The translations under genes were made by a program, and so were the position numbers. Below the pieces are notes generated by a model, which made no database searches, was not told where the DNA came from, and was given only the letters and a program-made list of their open reading frames with translations. A stretch of 64,000 bases of DNA from Bradyrhizobium elkanii USDA 76 (GTDB lineage: Bacteria; Pseudomonadota; Alphaproteobacteria; Rhizobiales; Xanthobacteraceae): the NCBI RefSeq assembly GCF_023278185.1, contig NZ_CP066356.1, positions 5,572,001 to 5,636,000 on the forward strand. The letters are read 5' to 3'. This document shows, in pieces, positions 25,794 through 35,614 of this stretch (its first letter is position 1; each line of letters begins with the position of its first letter).

Positions 25794-26963
25794 CTACCTC
25801 TTGCGGCGGTGGACGGCGTCGGACAACCGCTCCAGCGCCGCATCGAGCGTCGAGTCTTTCTTGGCGAAACAAAATCGCACGACCGACGTCACCGCATCCT
25901 GCTCGTAGAACGCCGACACCGGGATCGCCGCAACCTTGTAGTCCTGCACGATCCGCCAGCAGAACTCGGCATCAGTCTCGTTGAGCCCGAGCGGCGACAG
26001 GTCTACGGTGAGGAAGTAGGTTCCCTGCGACTTCAGCACCGGAAAGCCGATGCTCTCCAACCCCCTGGTCAGGCGGTCGCGGCTCCGCGCCATGTCCTTG
26101 CGCATGTCGAGGAAATAGCCGTCGGGCTTGCCGAGACCATATGCCACCGCCGCTTGCAAATTGGGCGCCGTCGTGAAGGTGAGGAACTGGTGCACCTTCG
26201 CAGCGACGCGCAGCAGCGGCGGCGCGGCGCAGACGAAGCCGATCTTCCATCCGGTCAGCGAGAAGATCTTGCCGGCGCTGCCGACCTTGATGGTGCGGTC
26301 GCGCATGCCCGGGATCGTGATCAGCGGGATGTGCTCGCGGCCGTCGAACACCACGTGTTCCCAGACCTCGTCGCAGATCGCGACCACGTCGAATTCCTGG
26401 CAGAACCGCGCCAGCAGTTCGAGGTCCTCGCGCGGATAGACCACCGCCGCCGGATTGAGCGGATTGTTGAAGAGCACCGCCTTGGTCTTGTGATTGAAGA
26501 CGCTGCGCAGCATCTCCTCGCTCAGCCGCCATTCCGGCGGTTCGAGCCGCAGCAGCCGCGGAATGCCGCCGGCCTGGCGGATGATCGGCAGATAGGAATC
26601 ATAGACCGGCTGGAAGCACACCACCTCGTCACCGGGCTCGACCACGGAGAGGATCGAGGAGGTCAGCGCCTCGGTGCCGCCGGAGGTGACCATCACCTCG
26701 GTCATCGGATCGAGCTCGAGCCCGTGCCAGTGGCCGTAATGCGATGCGATCGCCTGGCGGAGCTCCGGGATGCCCATCATCGACGGATATTGATTATAGC
26801 CGTTGATCGAGGCGTCGGCGGCGGCGCGGCGGATGTCCTCCGGACCGGGATCGTCGGGAAAGCCCTGGCCGAGATTGATGGCGTTGTTGTCGCGCGCGGC
26901 CTGCGACATCGCCTCGAAGATGGTGACAGGAAGGTCCGCGAAGACCTTGTTCATGGAGGTCAT
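25794..26963 (-). CDS. Class I/II PLP-dependent aminotransferase
   Basis: A 389-residue fold-type I aminotransferase. Lys232 in GSAGKIFSLTGWKIGF binds PLP; Asp198 (ICDEVWE), the NNPLNP segment at 166-171 and a C-terminal Arg in VVRFCFAKK complete the site. The N-terminal INLGQGFPDDPGP block is typical of the kynurenine/methionine aminotransferase branch (YbdL-like), where the usual NPHNPTG is altered, here to NPLNPA. The reaction should move an amino group from an aromatic or sulfur amino acid to a 2-oxo acid; which one is not clear. It is followed closely by a PotF-like gene. Confidence 0.9.
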   Translation of the reverse strand: MTSMNKVFADLPVTIFEAMSQAARDNNAINLGQGFPDDPGPEDIRRAAADASINGYNQYPSMMGIPELRQAIASHYGHWHGLELDPMTEVMVTSGGTEALTSSILSVVEPGDEVVCFQPVYDSYLPIIRQAGGIPRLLRLEPPEWRLSEEMLRSVFNHKTKAVLFNNPLNPAAVVYPREDLELLARFCQEFDVVAICDEVWEHVVFDGREHIPLITIPGMRDRTIKVGSAGKIFSLTGWKIGFVCAAPPLLRVAAKVHQFLTFTTAPNLQAAVAYGLGKPDGYFLDMRKDMARSRDRLTRGLESIGFPVLKSQGTYFLTVDLSPLGLNETDAEFCWRIVQDYKVAAIPVSAFYEQDAVTSVVRFCFAKKDSTLDAALERLSDAVHRRKR

Positions 26964-26971
26964 GTCAGGGA

Positions 26972-27301
26972 TCAGCCGCCGGTCTTGGTCGGCAGTCCCG
27001 CCGCCTTCCAGCCGATGATGCCGCCCGCCAGATGCTTGTCATAGGGCAGGCCCGCGGCCTGGGCGGCCAGCGAGGCCGTCACCGAGCGCTTGCCGGAGCG
27101 GCAGGCGAACACCACCTGCTTGCCCTGCGGATCGGGAATCGCCGCCGGATCGAACGTCGACAGCGGCACCACGACGCCGTCGGGATAGGCCTCGACGGCG
27201 ACCTCATTGGGCTCACGGACGTCGACCAGCAGATAGCGGCCTTCCGCTATGCCCTTCGACACCTCGTCCGGAAACAAATCTTCCACCTTGTGGTCCGCCA
27301 C
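26972..27301 (-). CDS. Rhodanese-domain protein
   Basis: A 109-residue single-domain rhodanese. The catalytic loop is CRSGKRS, with the cysteine near residue 68, preceded by VVFA; YLLVDVREPNEV and HLAGGIIGWKAAGLP mark the conserved ends. It should carry sulfur as a persulfide, acting as a sulfurtransferase in the cytoplasm. It ends eight bases before the aminotransferase start and may be the first gene of a three-gene unit. Confidence 0.88.
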   Translation of the reverse strand: MADHKVEDLFPDEVSKGIAEGRYLLVDVREPNEVAVEAYPDGVVVPLSTFDPAAIPDPQGKQVVFACRSGKRSVTASLAAQAAGLPYDKHLAGGIIGWKAAGLPTKTGG

Positions 27302-27438
27302 GGAAATATCCTCCCGACATCATCTTTGGCGAGCGTCGCGCGGCTCGCCGTTCCGGGCCGCAAAGTCGCCTCTTGCGCAGAGAAAATCAAGCGTCCGAAA
27401 CGGGTTAGATGCCACGCGGAAAAGCTGGATCGTGGCCC

Positions 27439-29364
27439 CTAGATCGTGACCTGCGTGCCGACTTCGACCACCCGCCCGGTCGGGATCTGGAAATAGTCGG
27501 TGGCGTCGTTCGAGGAGCGGCTCAGCGCGATGAACAGATGGTCCTGCCAACTCGGCATGCCCGAATGCGCCGCCGGCTTCAGCGCACGGCGGGACAGGAA
27601 GAACGAGGTCGACATGATGTCGAACTGCCAGCCGAGCTTGCGGGCGATCGCCAGCGTCTTCGGTACGTTCGGCTGTTCCATGAAGCCGAACTTCAGCGTC
27701 ACCTTGGAGAAGGTCTCGCTCAGCTGCTCCATCCGCACCCGCTCGGACGGATCGATGCGCGGCGTTGGCGCGGTCTCGATGGTCAGGATGACGTTCTTCT
27801 CGTGCAGCACCTTGTAGTGCTTGAGGCTGTGCATCAGCGCGGTCGGCGCGCTGACGGGGTCGCTGGTCAGGAACACCGCGGTGCCGGAGACCCGCTGCGG
27901 CGGCCGCTTCTCCAGCATCGCGACGAGATCGGCGAGCGGGAATTCCAGCTTGCGCGACTTCTCGAACAACAGCCGGCTGCCGCGCCGCCAGGTGTACATC
28001 ACCACGATCATGGCGCCGCCAAGTGCGAGCGGCACCCAGCCGCCCTCGAACACCTTGAGCAGGTTGGCGGCCAGGAAGGTGATGTCCAGGAACAGGAACG
28101 GCGCGACCAGCGCGGCGGCCGCGATCGGCGACCAGCGCCACACTTTCCAGATCACGACAAAACCCATCATCGCCGTCACCACCATGGTGCCGGTCACCGA
28201 GATGCCGTAGGCCGAGGCCAGCGCGCTCGACGAGCGGAACATCAGCACCAGCACGATGACCGCGATGAACAGGAAGCGGTTGATGCGCGGCATGTAGATC
28301 TGCCCGGAATGCGCTTCCGAGGTGTGACGGATCTCGAACCGCGGCAACAGGCCGAGCTGGATCGCCTGCCGCGTCAGCGAATACGCGCCGGTAATGACGG
28401 CCTGGCTCGCGATCACGGTCGCCATGGTCGCCAGCGCGACCATCGGGATGAGGGCCCAGTCCGGGAACATCAGGAAGAACGGGTTCTCGATGCCCTTGGG
28501 ATTGCCGATCAAGAGCGCGCCCTGCCCCAGATAGTTCAGCGCCAGCGACGGCAGCACTATGAACAGCCACGCGGTCTGGATCGGGCGTTTGCCGAAATGG
28601 CCGAGGTCGGCATAGAGCGCCTCGGCGCCGGTCACCGCGAGGAAGACCGCACCGAGCGTGATGAAGCCGATCACGCCGTGATGCAGCATGAACGACACCG
28701 CGAGGATCGGATTGAACGCGTACAGCACTTCGGGATGCCGCACGATCTGCGGCAGCGCCGCGACCGCGATCAGGGCGAACCACACGCACATCACCGGGCC
28801 GAAAAAGGCCGCGACGCGCGCGGTGCCGCGCGACTGCACCGCGAACAGCATGACAAGGATCACCACCGTGAGCGGCACGACATAGGGATCGAATGTCGAG
28901 GTGACGAGCTTGATGCCTTCGATTGCCGACAGCACCGAGAGCGCCGGCGTGATGACGGCGTCGCCATAGAACAGCGCGCCGCTGATGATGCCGAGCAGCA
29001 CGATCGCGGCGCCGCCCTTGGTCGCCGCGCGCTGCGCCAGCGCCATCAGCGCCAGCGTGCCGCCCTCGCCATTGTTGTCGGCGCGCAGCAGGATCACGAC
29101 GTATTTCAGCGTGACGACGACGATCAGCGCCCAGAGGATCAGCGAGAGCACGCCGAGCACCGCATGCGCCGTCACGGCGCCCTCGCCGCCGGCAGCAGCG
29201 ACGACGGCCTCGCGCAGCGCGTAGAGCGGGCTGGTGCCGATATCGCCATAGACGACACCGATGCTACCGAGCATCAATGCCTTGAAGGTGGCGGTTGAAT
29301 GCGCCTCGCCATGGCCGTTTGCCGCGGGCGTTTCCGCCGCGGTGATCGCATTCTCGGATGACAT
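27439..29364 (-). CDS. kup: Kup-family potassium uptake protein (first of two)
   Basis: A 641-residue inner-membrane potassium transporter of the KUP/HAK/KT family, driven by proton symport. The first helix carries [22 protein letters not shown]. About 12 membrane segments cover residues 20-430, and a soluble C-terminal domain (about 450-641) ends in [19 protein letters not shown]. The ATG at 29364 ([11 protein letters not shown]) is used; the longer frame to 29439 adds 25 unlikely residues. It is a paralogue of the next gene upstream and shares its C-terminal sequence, including a 44-base stretch of identical DNA. Confidence 0.93.
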   Translation of the reverse strand: MSSENAITAAETPAANGHGEAHSTATFKALMLGSIGVVYGDIGTSPLYALREAVVAAAGGEGAVTAHAVLGVLSLILWALIVVVTLKYVVILLRADNNGEGGTLALMALAQRAATKGGAAIVLLGIISGALFYGDAVITPALSVLSAIEGIKLVTSTFDPYVVPLTVVILVMLFAVQSRGTARVAAFFGPVMCVWFALIAVAALPQIVRHPEVLYAFNPILAVSFMLHHGVIGFITLGAVFLAVTGAEALYADLGHFGKRPIQTAWLFIVLPSLALNYLGQGALLIGNPKGIENPFFLMFPDWALIPMVALATMATVIASQAVITGAYSLTRQAIQLGLLPRFEIRHTSEAHSGQIYMPRINRFLFIAVIVLVLMFRSSSALASAYGISVTGTMVVTAMMGFVVIWKVWRWSPIAAAALVAPFLFLDITFLAANLLKVFEGGWVPLALGGAMIVVMYTWRRGSRLLFEKSRKLEFPLADLVAMLEKRPPQRVSGTAVFLTSDPVSAPTALMHSLKHYKVLHEKNVILTIETAPTPRIDPSERVRMEQLSETFSKVTLKFGFMEQPNVPKTLAIARKLGWQFDIMSTSFFLSRRALKPAAHSGMPSWQDHLFIALSRSSNDATDYFQIPTGRVVEVGTQVTI

Positions 29365-29518
29365 GGGAAGCTGCGCCTCTGTCTTCTGCCGCACTGCACA
29401 ATGCCGGGTTGCAGGCCTATACTCCCGGCAGGAATGCATAGGTTAGCACGGATTCAGGCCTCCACTATGCGCATCACGCATAGATCGCGGCTTTTCAACG
29501 CCGGAATTCGCTGCCAGC

Positions 29519-31417
29519 TCAAATAGTTACCTGAGTACCCACTTCAACCACCCGCCCGGTCGGGATCTGGAAATAGTCGGTGGCGTCGTTAGCCGACCGG
29601 CTCATCGCGATGAACAGGTGGTCCTGCCATTGCGGCATGCCGGACTGGACCGAGGGCTTCAGCGACCGCCGCGACACGAAGAACGAGGTCGACATGATGT
29701 CGAACTGCCAGCCGAGTTTGCGCGCGACCGCCAGTGCCTTCGGCACGTTCGGCGATTCCATGTAGCCGAAGCGCAGCCGCACCGCGGTGAACTTGTCGCT
29801 CACCTTCTCCATGTTGACGCGCTCGGACAGATCGACGCGCGGCGTCGGGGCGGTCTCGATGGTCAGGATCACATTGTGCTCGTGCAGCACCTTGTTGTGC
29901 TTGAGATTGTGCAGCAGCGCGGTCGGCACGAAGCTCGGATCGCTGGTCAGGAACACCGCGGTGCCCTTGACGATATGCGGCGGCCGCTTCTCCAGACTGT
30001 GGATCAGGTCGCGCAGCGGCACCTCGATGCGTCGGGTCTTGGCGACCAGGATCGCGGCGCCGCGGCGCCAGGTCCAGATCATCGTCGCCATCACGACGCC
30101 GAACAGCAGCGGCACCCAGGCGCCCTCGAACAGCTTCAACAGATTGGCGCTGAAGAAGGTCATGTCGACGATCACGAACGGCAGGATCAACGCGGCGGCC
30201 GATGCCACGCGCCAGTTCCACAGCTTCCAGATCACGATGAAGCCCATGATGCCGTCGGCGACCATGGTGGTGGAGACGGCGATGCCGTAGGCCGACGCCA
30301 GCCCGCTCGAGGTGCGGAACAGCAGCACCAGCAGCAGCACGCCGATCAGCAGCAGCCGGTTGACGCGCGGCAAGTAGATCTGGCCGGCATGGGTCTCCGA
30401 GGTGTAGCGGACCTCGAAGCGCGGCAAGAGCCCGAGCTGCACCGCCTGGCTGATCAGCGAATAGGCGCCGGTGATGACCGCCTGGCTCGCGATCACCGTC
30501 GCGGCGGTGGCGAGCCCGACCAGCGGCAGCAGCAGCACGTCGGGCACCATGCGGTAGAACGAGTTCTCGATCGCGCTGGGATCGGACAGCACCAGCGCGC
30601 CCTGCCCGAAATAGTTCAGCAGCAGCGAGGGCAGCACGAAGAACAGCCAGCCGGACTGGATCGGCTTGCGGCCGAAATGCCCGAGATCGGCATACAGCGC
30701 CTCGCCGCCGGTCACCGCGAGGAACACCGCGCCCAGCGTCACCAGGCCGATGGTGCCGTGGGTCAGCATGAACTGGAGCGCGTAATAAGGATTGATCGCC
30801 GCCAGCACCGACGGGTCGTCCATGATGTGGACGAGCCCCATCACCGCCAGCGAGGCGAACCACACCACCATCACCGGACCGAAGGCGGAAGCGACGCGCG
30901 CGGTGCCGGAGCTCTGCACCGAGAACAGCACGACCAGGATCAGGATCGTCAGCGGCACCACATAGTGCTCGAGATGCGGGGTGGCGAGCTTGAGGCCTTC
31001 GACCGCCGACAGCACCGAGATCGCCGGCGTGATCATGGAATCGCCGATGAACATCGAGGCGCCGACCACGCCGAGCGCGAGCAGCGGCCAGCTGCGTCGT
31101 CCGATCGCGCGCTGGCCGAGCGCCATCAGCGAGAGCGTGCCGCCCTCGCCATTGTTGTCGGCGCGCAGCAGCAGCAGCACGTATTTCGCGGTGACGACGG
31201 TGAACAGCGCCCACAGGATCAGGCTGAGCACGCCCAGCACCATGATGCGGGTGACCGGCTGGCCGTGCGCGGCGCCGCCGACCGCTTCGCGGAATGCATA
31301 GAGCGGCGAAGTTCCGATGTCGCCGAACACCACCCCGATGCTGCCGAGTGTCAGGGCCCAGAAGCTGGAGGTGGGTTGCCCTTCCTGAGCTTCGGTAGAT
31401 GAGACGCTGACAGCCAT
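29519..31417 (-). CDS. kup: Kup-family potassium uptake protein (second of two)
   Basis: A 632-residue KUP-type potassium transporter with the same layout as its neighbour: helix 1 motif [22 protein letters not shown], about 12 membrane segments, and a soluble C-terminal domain. The two proteins are similar along their whole length (for example [14 protein letters not shown] and the final [19 protein letters not shown]), which shows tandem duplication. The genes are separated by about 155 bases with no gene between. Paralogous Kup proteins in rhizobia may differ in affinity or regulation. Confidence 0.93.
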   Translation of the reverse strand: MAVSVSSTEAQEGQPTSSFWALTLGSIGVVFGDIGTSPLYAFREAVGGAAHGQPVTRIMVLGVLSLILWALFTVVTAKYVLLLLRADNNGEGGTLSLMALGQRAIGRRSWPLLALGVVGASMFIGDSMITPAISVLSAVEGLKLATPHLEHYVVPLTILILVVLFSVQSSGTARVASAFGPVMVVWFASLAVMGLVHIMDDPSVLAAINPYYALQFMLTHGTIGLVTLGAVFLAVTGGEALYADLGHFGRKPIQSGWLFFVLPSLLLNYFGQGALVLSDPSAIENSFYRMVPDVLLLPLVGLATAATVIASQAVITGAYSLISQAVQLGLLPRFEVRYTSETHAGQIYLPRVNRLLLIGVLLLVLLFRTSSGLASAYGIAVSTTMVADGIMGFIVIWKLWNWRVASAAALILPFVIVDMTFFSANLLKLFEGAWVPLLFGVVMATMIWTWRRGAAILVAKTRRIEVPLRDLIHSLEKRPPHIVKGTAVFLTSDPSFVPTALLHNLKHNKVLHEHNVILTIETAPTPRVDLSERVNMEKVSDKFTAVRLRFGYMESPNVPKALAVARKLGWQFDIMSTSFFVSRRSLKPSVQSGMPQWQDHLFIAMSRSANDATDYFQIPTGRVVEVGTQVTI

Positions 31418-31530
31418 GGCGAGGTTGGAACGCCCGATCGGTTGATTTGATCCGCGCGGCTATCGACGCTTCCGCTTCGCGTGTCAACCGCGCAACAGGT
31501 GGTAGTTGACGGTAGCATGGTAACCCGGAG

Positions 31531-32361
31531 CTACGGCTTCAGATCCGGCGGCAGTGGCGGATTTTCCCGCATCAACGTGATGGTCACGCGACGGTTGGCC
31601 GGCAGCGTCGAATCGTCGGGAAACAGCGGCTGGCCGTCGGCCTTGCCGGAAACCGCGAAAATATGCGACGGCGGCAGCCCTTCCCGCTCCAGGATCTGCC
31701 GCACCGCGTTGGCGCGGTCCGCGGACAGGTCGAAGCCGTCATAATCGCTGCGCGCCGGCACGAAGCCTGCGGCCGTATGCCCCACGATCGCGACCCGCAG
31801 CGGCGTCGCCTTCAACGGCGCGGCCAGCTTCTGGATCAGCCGGCGGGTGCGGTCATACGGCTCCCTGGAACCGTCGGCGAACATCGAGCGGCCGTCTTGG
31901 TCGACGATCTCGAGGTTGAGCCCCTCCTTGGTCTCCTCGAACATGATGTTCTTGGAGATCTCGGTCAGCTCCGGCATGTCCTGCAGCGCCTGGCGGAGCG
32001 AGGCCGAGGCGAGCGCGAATTCGCGGTCGATCTTCAGCCGCGCGCCGTTGATCTGGCTGCGCTCCTTCTCGTCCGGCGTCGGATTGGCCGAAGAGTCCTC
32101 CGGCGAGATGTGTTCGACGTTCTTCAGCTTCGGCCGGGTCGGCAGGCCGTCGGATTCGACGATGCCGGAATAGCGCACATTGGTCTGCACGCCGAAAGCA
32201 TCGCGCATCGAGCCGGCGACGATCTTCAGCTTGTTGTTGTCCATGGTGGAGAACGCGACGAGCATCACGAAGAAGCTCATCATCAGGCCCATCAGGTCGG
32301 CGAAGGTCACGAACCAGCCGTGACCTCCGGTATGGGCGTCGCCGCGCTTTTTCTTGGCCAT
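31531..32361 (-). CDS. motB: MotB-type flagellar motor stator protein
   Basis: A 276-residue stator subunit. A short cytoplasmic N-terminus precedes one membrane helix with the essential proton-carrying Asp22 (TFADLMGLMMSFFVMLVAFS). A linker and plug region follow, then a periplasmic OmpA-like peptidoglycan-binding domain (about 165-265) with IVGHTAAGF and LSADRANAVRQIL. It forms a complex with MotA, whose gene starts the operon 28 bases upstream. No other flagellar gene is in the window. Confidence 0.92.
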   Translation of the reverse strand: MAKKKRGDAHTGGHGWFVTFADLMGLMMSFFVMLVAFSTMDNNKLKIVAGSMRDAFGVQTNVRYSGIVESDGLPTRPKLKNVEHISPEDSSANPTPDEKERSQINGARLKIDREFALASASLRQALQDMPELTEISKNIMFEETKEGLNLEIVDQDGRSMFADGSREPYDRTRRLIQKLAAPLKATPLRVAIVGHTAAGFVPARSDYDGFDLSADRANAVRQILEREGLPPSHIFAVSGKADGQPLFPDDSTLPANRRVTITLMRENPPLPPDLKP

Positions 32362-32389
32362 CGCTGCGTTTCCCGAAAGCGCGGTCCGG

Positions 32390-33163
32390 TCAGGCCGGAA
32401 CCGGCTCGCCTTCCTCCTGGCGATGCTTCTCCGGCAGATAGGCCAGCAACATCTCGCGCACCAGCGCGGGGCTCTTGGAGTCGCGGATCATCAGGATGCC
32501 GTCGATGATCAGCGTGCGGTTGGTCTCCTCGTCGAGCAGCTTGCCATGCAGCTTGTCGGCGATCGGCAGGCAGAACAAATTGGCGACCAGCGCGCCGTAC
32601 AGCGTCGCAAGCAGGGCGGTCGCCATGAACGGGCCGAGCTTGGAGGGGTCGGTCATGTTGGCGAACATCTGCACCATGCCGATCAGCGTGCCGATCATGC
32701 CGAATGCCGGCGCGCAGTCGCCGATCGCGCGATAGATCTTGCTGCCCTCGTCGAGGTGCATCAGGAAGTTGTCGCGGTCGCGTTCCATGTTGTCGCGGAT
32801 GAATTCGAGGTCGTAACCGTCGGCGACGTAACGGATGCCCTTGGCGAGGAACGGCTCGTCGGTCTCGACTTTTTCCAGGCCGACCGGCCCCTGCTTGCGG
32901 GCGATCTCGGCGATGCGGGCAAGTTCGTCGACGAGGTCGCGCGCCGACAGCCGGCTCATCGTGAAGGCATATTTGGCGCCGAGCGGCAGGCCATGCAGCA
33001 TCACGCCGAGCGGAAAGCGGATCATCGTCGCCGAAATCGAACCGCCGAAGATGATGATCATGGCATGTTCGGAGATGAACATGTGCAGGTCGCCGCCCAT
33101 GAACATCATCACCGCGATGACAATGATGCCAGCCAACAACCCGGCGCCAGTCATGATATCCAT
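32390..33163 (-). CDS. motA: MotA-type flagellar motor stator protein
   Basis: A 257-residue inner-membrane protein with four helices: two near the N-terminus (about 5-24 and 30-50) and two after the cytoplasmic loop (about 145-170 and 180-202). CAPAFGMIGTLIGMVQMF carries the conserved proline of the ion channel. The large cytoplasmic loop (about 60-140) is rich in charged residues for contact with FliG. The length is nearer the PomA-like branch than E. coli MotA, so the coupling ion is not certain. The ATG at 33163 has GGAG seven bases upstream and is preferred to a TTG at 33175. Confidence 0.92.
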   Translation of the reverse strand: MDIMTGAGLLAGIIVIAVMMFMGGDLHMFISEHAMIIIFGGSISATMIRFPLGVMLHGLPLGAKYAFTMSRLSARDLVDELARIAEIARKQGPVGLEKVETDEPFLAKGIRYVADGYDLEFIRDNMERDRDNFLMHLDEGSKIYRAIGDCAPAFGMIGTLIGMVQMFANMTDPSKLGPFMATALLATLYGALVANLFCLPIADKLHGKLLDEETNRTLIIDGILMIRDSKSPALVREMLLAYLPEKHRQEEGEPVPA

Positions 33164-33537
33164 AGGAGACTCCAACGCGTACGCAACCTGCCCGTCCTGG
33201 ACGGCGCGCAGCCCAAGGCGGGCCGCGTGGAAAACCCTAACGTTAACGCCATTAAGGACGCGTTACCGAATTTGGTAGGGATAACAACGGGTAAACGACG
33301 TTCTTTTCGCGATGTCGTTGAAGATGCTGGCTTTCCGCAAGCGAGCCTGCCGTTGCATGCGCAAAACCCCTCCCCGTAGAACAACGGACATGGGATAGGT
33401 TTGCCGGAAGCGTTTTCGCACAAGCTGGCTACCGGCCCGCGTGAAGAAAACGCGTCAACACAAGAATCCGGGGCCCCGTTCCGATTCAATCGGAACGGAA
33501 AAGCCCCTTGAGGAAACCAACCAATGAGCAGGACAGG
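33164..33537. other. Intergenic region between motA and the quinone oxidoreductase gene
   Basis: About 370 bases, AT-richer near 33230-33300. No gene is supported. Upstream of motA there is TTAACGCCATTAA (33243-33255), which resembles a CtrA half-site pair but has five rather than seven bases between the TTAA words. A strong palindrome lies at 33476-33498. Confidence 0.45.
33476..33498. promoter_or_regulatory. Perfect inverted repeat upstream of the quinone oxidoreductase gene
   Basis: Eleven-base arms CCGTTCCGATT and AATCGGAACGG around one base. It ends 39 bases upstream of the ATG at 33538. The two flanking genes are divergent, so it is unlikely to be a terminator; an operator for a dimeric regulator is more plausible. 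Confidence 0.5.
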
Positions 33538-34518
33538 ATGAAGGCGGTTGTCGTCGAGCAATACGCACCCATCGATCAGATCGGGCTGAGGGAGATCGCC
33601 ACCCCCGAACCCGGCCCCGGACAGATCCGCGTCCAGGTCCACGCCGCGAGCATCGGCTTCGTCGATGGCCTGAAGGTCGAGGGCCGCTATCAGACCAAGG
33701 ATGCCCTGCCCTTCACGCCGGGCGCGGAATTCGCCGGCGTGGTCGATGCGGTCGCAGGCGACGTCGCCGGCATCGCGCCGGGCATGCGGGTGATGGGCGC
33801 GACGCGCTCGGGCGCGCTGGCCGAGCACATCGTGGTGCCGCCCGATGCCGTCGAGATCATGCCCGACGGACTCTCGATGGAGGCCGCCGCGGCCTTTCGC
33901 ACCAATTACCTCACCGCGCTCTATGCGCTCGGCGAGCGCGGCTCGCTCAAGGCCGGCGAGCAGTTGCTGGTGCTCGGCGCCGCCGGCGGCACCGGCATCG
34001 CCGCCATTCAAGTCGGCAAGCTGCTCGGCGCGCGCGTCGTCGCCGCGGCCTCGACGGAGGAGAAGCGTAGCTTCGCCGCAAGCTTCGGTGCCGACGCGGT
34101 CGTCGACTACACGAAGCCCGATTGGCGCGAGGCGCTGAAGGACGCGACCGGCGGCCATGGCCCTGACGTCATCTTCGATCCGGTCGGCGGCGAGGTCTCG
34201 CTGCAGGCGTTCCGCTCGATCGCCTGGAACGGCCGCCATGTCGTGGTCGGCTTCGCGGCCGGCAGCATTCCCGCATTGCCGTTCAATCTGCCGCTCCTGA
34301 AAGGCGGCCTCCTGATCGGCGTCGATGCCGCCCAGATCGCGCGGCGCGAGCCCGAGGCGCAGGCGCGCGTGATGACGCAATTATCGGTATGGCTGAACGA
34401 TGGTCGACTGACGCCTGTTGTCGGCAAGGTGTTCGCATTCGACGATTTTCGCGCGGCCTTCACCACGATGCAGACCCGCGCGGCGCTCGGCAAGATGGTG
34501 GTGCGGATCGGGTCGTGA
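33538..34518 (+). CDS. NADPH:quinone oxidoreductase-like protein (zinc-free MDR family)
   Basis: A 326-residue medium-chain dehydrogenase/reductase. The N-terminal GroES-like domain lacks the zinc-binding cysteines. The nucleotide-binding domain (about 125-260) has LLVLGAAGGTGIAAIQVGK, the AXXGXXG-type loop of the quinone oxidoreductase branch, and KAVVVEQYAPID.. begins the fold. It should use NADPH to reduce quinones or enones in the cytoplasm. The ATG at 33538 follows an AGGACAGG ribosome-binding site; a frame from 33508 adds only ten residues. A perfect palindrome just upstream may control it. Confidence 0.88.
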   Translation: MKAVVVEQYAPIDQIGLREIATPEPGPGQIRVQVHAASIGFVDGLKVEGRYQTKDALPFTPGAEFAGVVDAVAGDVAGIAPGMRVMGATRSGALAEHIVVPPDAVEIMPDGLSMEAAAAFRTNYLTALYALGERGSLKAGEQLLVLGAAGGTGIAAIQVGKLLGARVVAAASTEEKRSFAASFGADAVVDYTKPDWREALKDATGGHGPDVIFDPVGGEVSLQAFRSIAWNGRHVVVGFAAGSIPALPFNLPLLKGGLLIGVDAAQIARREPEAQARVMTQLSVWLNDGRLTPVVGKVFAFDDFRAAFTTMQTRAALGKMVVRIGS

Positions 34519-34548
34519 GAGAGGCAGCACTATCGCCTCATCCTCGCT

Positions 34549-34670
34549 GTCGTCCCTGCGAAAGCAGGAACCCATACGCCGCGGCGGATGTTGTGAACAG
34601 AGCTAGTCATTCCAGCGAAGCACACCAATCAGCACTTGTGGCTATGGGTCCCTGCTTTCGCAGGGACGAC
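34549..34670. repeat. Long imperfect inverted repeat, type C
   Basis: The left arm GTCGTCCCTGCGAAAGCAGG continues into AACCCATA; the right arm is TATGGGTCCCTGCTTTCGCA, then GGGACGAC. The arms are about 28 bases and are separated by about 66 bases that include GTCATTCCAGCGAAG. It follows the quinone oxidoreductase gene and could fold into a long hairpin in the mRNA. Confidence 0.8.
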
Positions 34671-34811
34671 ACTGAATGTCGCAAGCCAAGCCTGCCTAGA
34701 GGTCGGAGAGATACGCGACCGTCGCCAAGGTCCGCGAAAACTATCACAGGTTATTGTTGCGCGGTTCTGTGCCGCCTTAGCGTTGCGGCGTACGGCATTC
34801 GGGGACGAAAA

Positions 34812-35000
34812 ATGCAGGACATGCTGACGCATCTCGAAAAGCTTCGCCGCGACGCGGCGGAGTGTGCGTTGATCCGCGACCTGGCGACTGACATGCGCAA
34901 GCGCGAGTTGTTCAGCAAGCTCGCCGAACATCTCACGGCCCTCGCCGCCGAGGTGGAGGAAACCATCAACGCAGCACGCAAGGGGGACCAAGTCATCTAG
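34812..35000 (+). CDS. Small hypothetical helical protein
   Basis: A 62-residue, highly charged protein (MQDMLTHLEKLRRDAAECAL...) likely to fold as one or two amphipathic helices, with no membrane segment. The ATG at 34812 follows GGGGACGAAAA, giving a fair ribosome-binding site. Regular heptads and absence of rare composition support translation. It has no known family or linked partner. A longer in-frame extension upstream crosses the type C repeat and is not credible. Confidence 0.6.
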   Translation: MQDMLTHLEKLRRDAAECALIRDLATDMRKRELFSKLAEHLTALAAEVEETINAARKGDQVI

Positions 35001-35006
35001 CGAGGC

Positions 35007-35174
35007 CTACGTCGTGCGTTCGAAAGTATCGACACTTGTCGTGACGGCTCGCCACCAGTTCACGGGCTTCAGGGCCGCCGCTTCGCCCTCGCGGGCCGCG
35101 ACCAGCGCCTTGTCCGACATGGCAAATTGCCGGATGGAACCAACGTCGCAACGGCGCATTGTCATTTCACCCAT
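35007..35174 (-). CDS. Possible small hypothetical protein
   Basis: A 55-residue frame (MGEMTMRRCDVGSIRQFAM...) whose C-terminal part, LKPVNWWRAVTTSVDTFE, looks protein-like. Several starts are possible (ATG at 35174, 35165, 35159 or 35120), none with a strong ribosome-binding site. No family is recognised. It lies tail to tail with the preceding small gene. Low confidence. Confidence 0.3.
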   Translation of the reverse strand: MGEMTMRRCDVGSIRQFAMSDKALVAAREGEAAALKPVNWWRAVTTSVDTFERTT

Positions 35175-35360
35175 CGGTTGACAAGTAGTATGCCGCCAGT
35201 ATCGGTAGACGTGCCGATCCTTTAGCATCGCTGGTTCGCCGAGGAGTCTATTCGCCGCAATGTGTTGTATTTCAGGATTCTTTGTCTTGGCACTTTTTGC
35301 ACATCGAGCATCGAGCAGGACGTCGCGATCGCGCGGGCGGATTACCACCAAAGAGGCGCG

Positions 35361-35594
35361 ATGAAGACCGACAAGGCCATCTGGTACGTCTCGTTCGCCA
35401 TGCGAAATCCTGACGCCGGACATCACCGTTTCGCGCGCCAGACCCGTACCTTCACGACCGAGCAGGATGCCAAGGCGTTTGCGCGCACGCTGCTCGTTCA
35501 GACGCAGGACATCAGCGCCGGAACGATCAATCCGCACATACCGAGACGCGTGATCGCGCCGGCCGCGATCACGGCCTGGGCCGGCGACAGCTGA
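35361..35594 (+). CDS. Small hypothetical protein
   Basis: A 77-residue protein of unknown function. The ATG at 35361 (MKTDKAIWYVSFAMRNPD) has AGAGG five bases upstream; the frame open from 35262 adds an implausible Cys-rich lead. The segment TRTFTTEQDAKAFARTLLVQ suggests a small alpha/beta domain, and the end is IPRRVIAPAAITAWAGDS. A TTGACA word at 35178 might be part of a promoter, but no good -10 box is evident. It is convergent with the DadA-like gene. Confidence 0.65.
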   Translation: MKTDKAIWYVSFAMRNPDAGHHRFARQTRTFTTEQDAKAFARTLLVQTQDISAGTINPHIPRRVIAPAAITAWAGDS

Positions 35595-35614
35595 GGCTTC
35601 GCCGCCGTTGCCTC

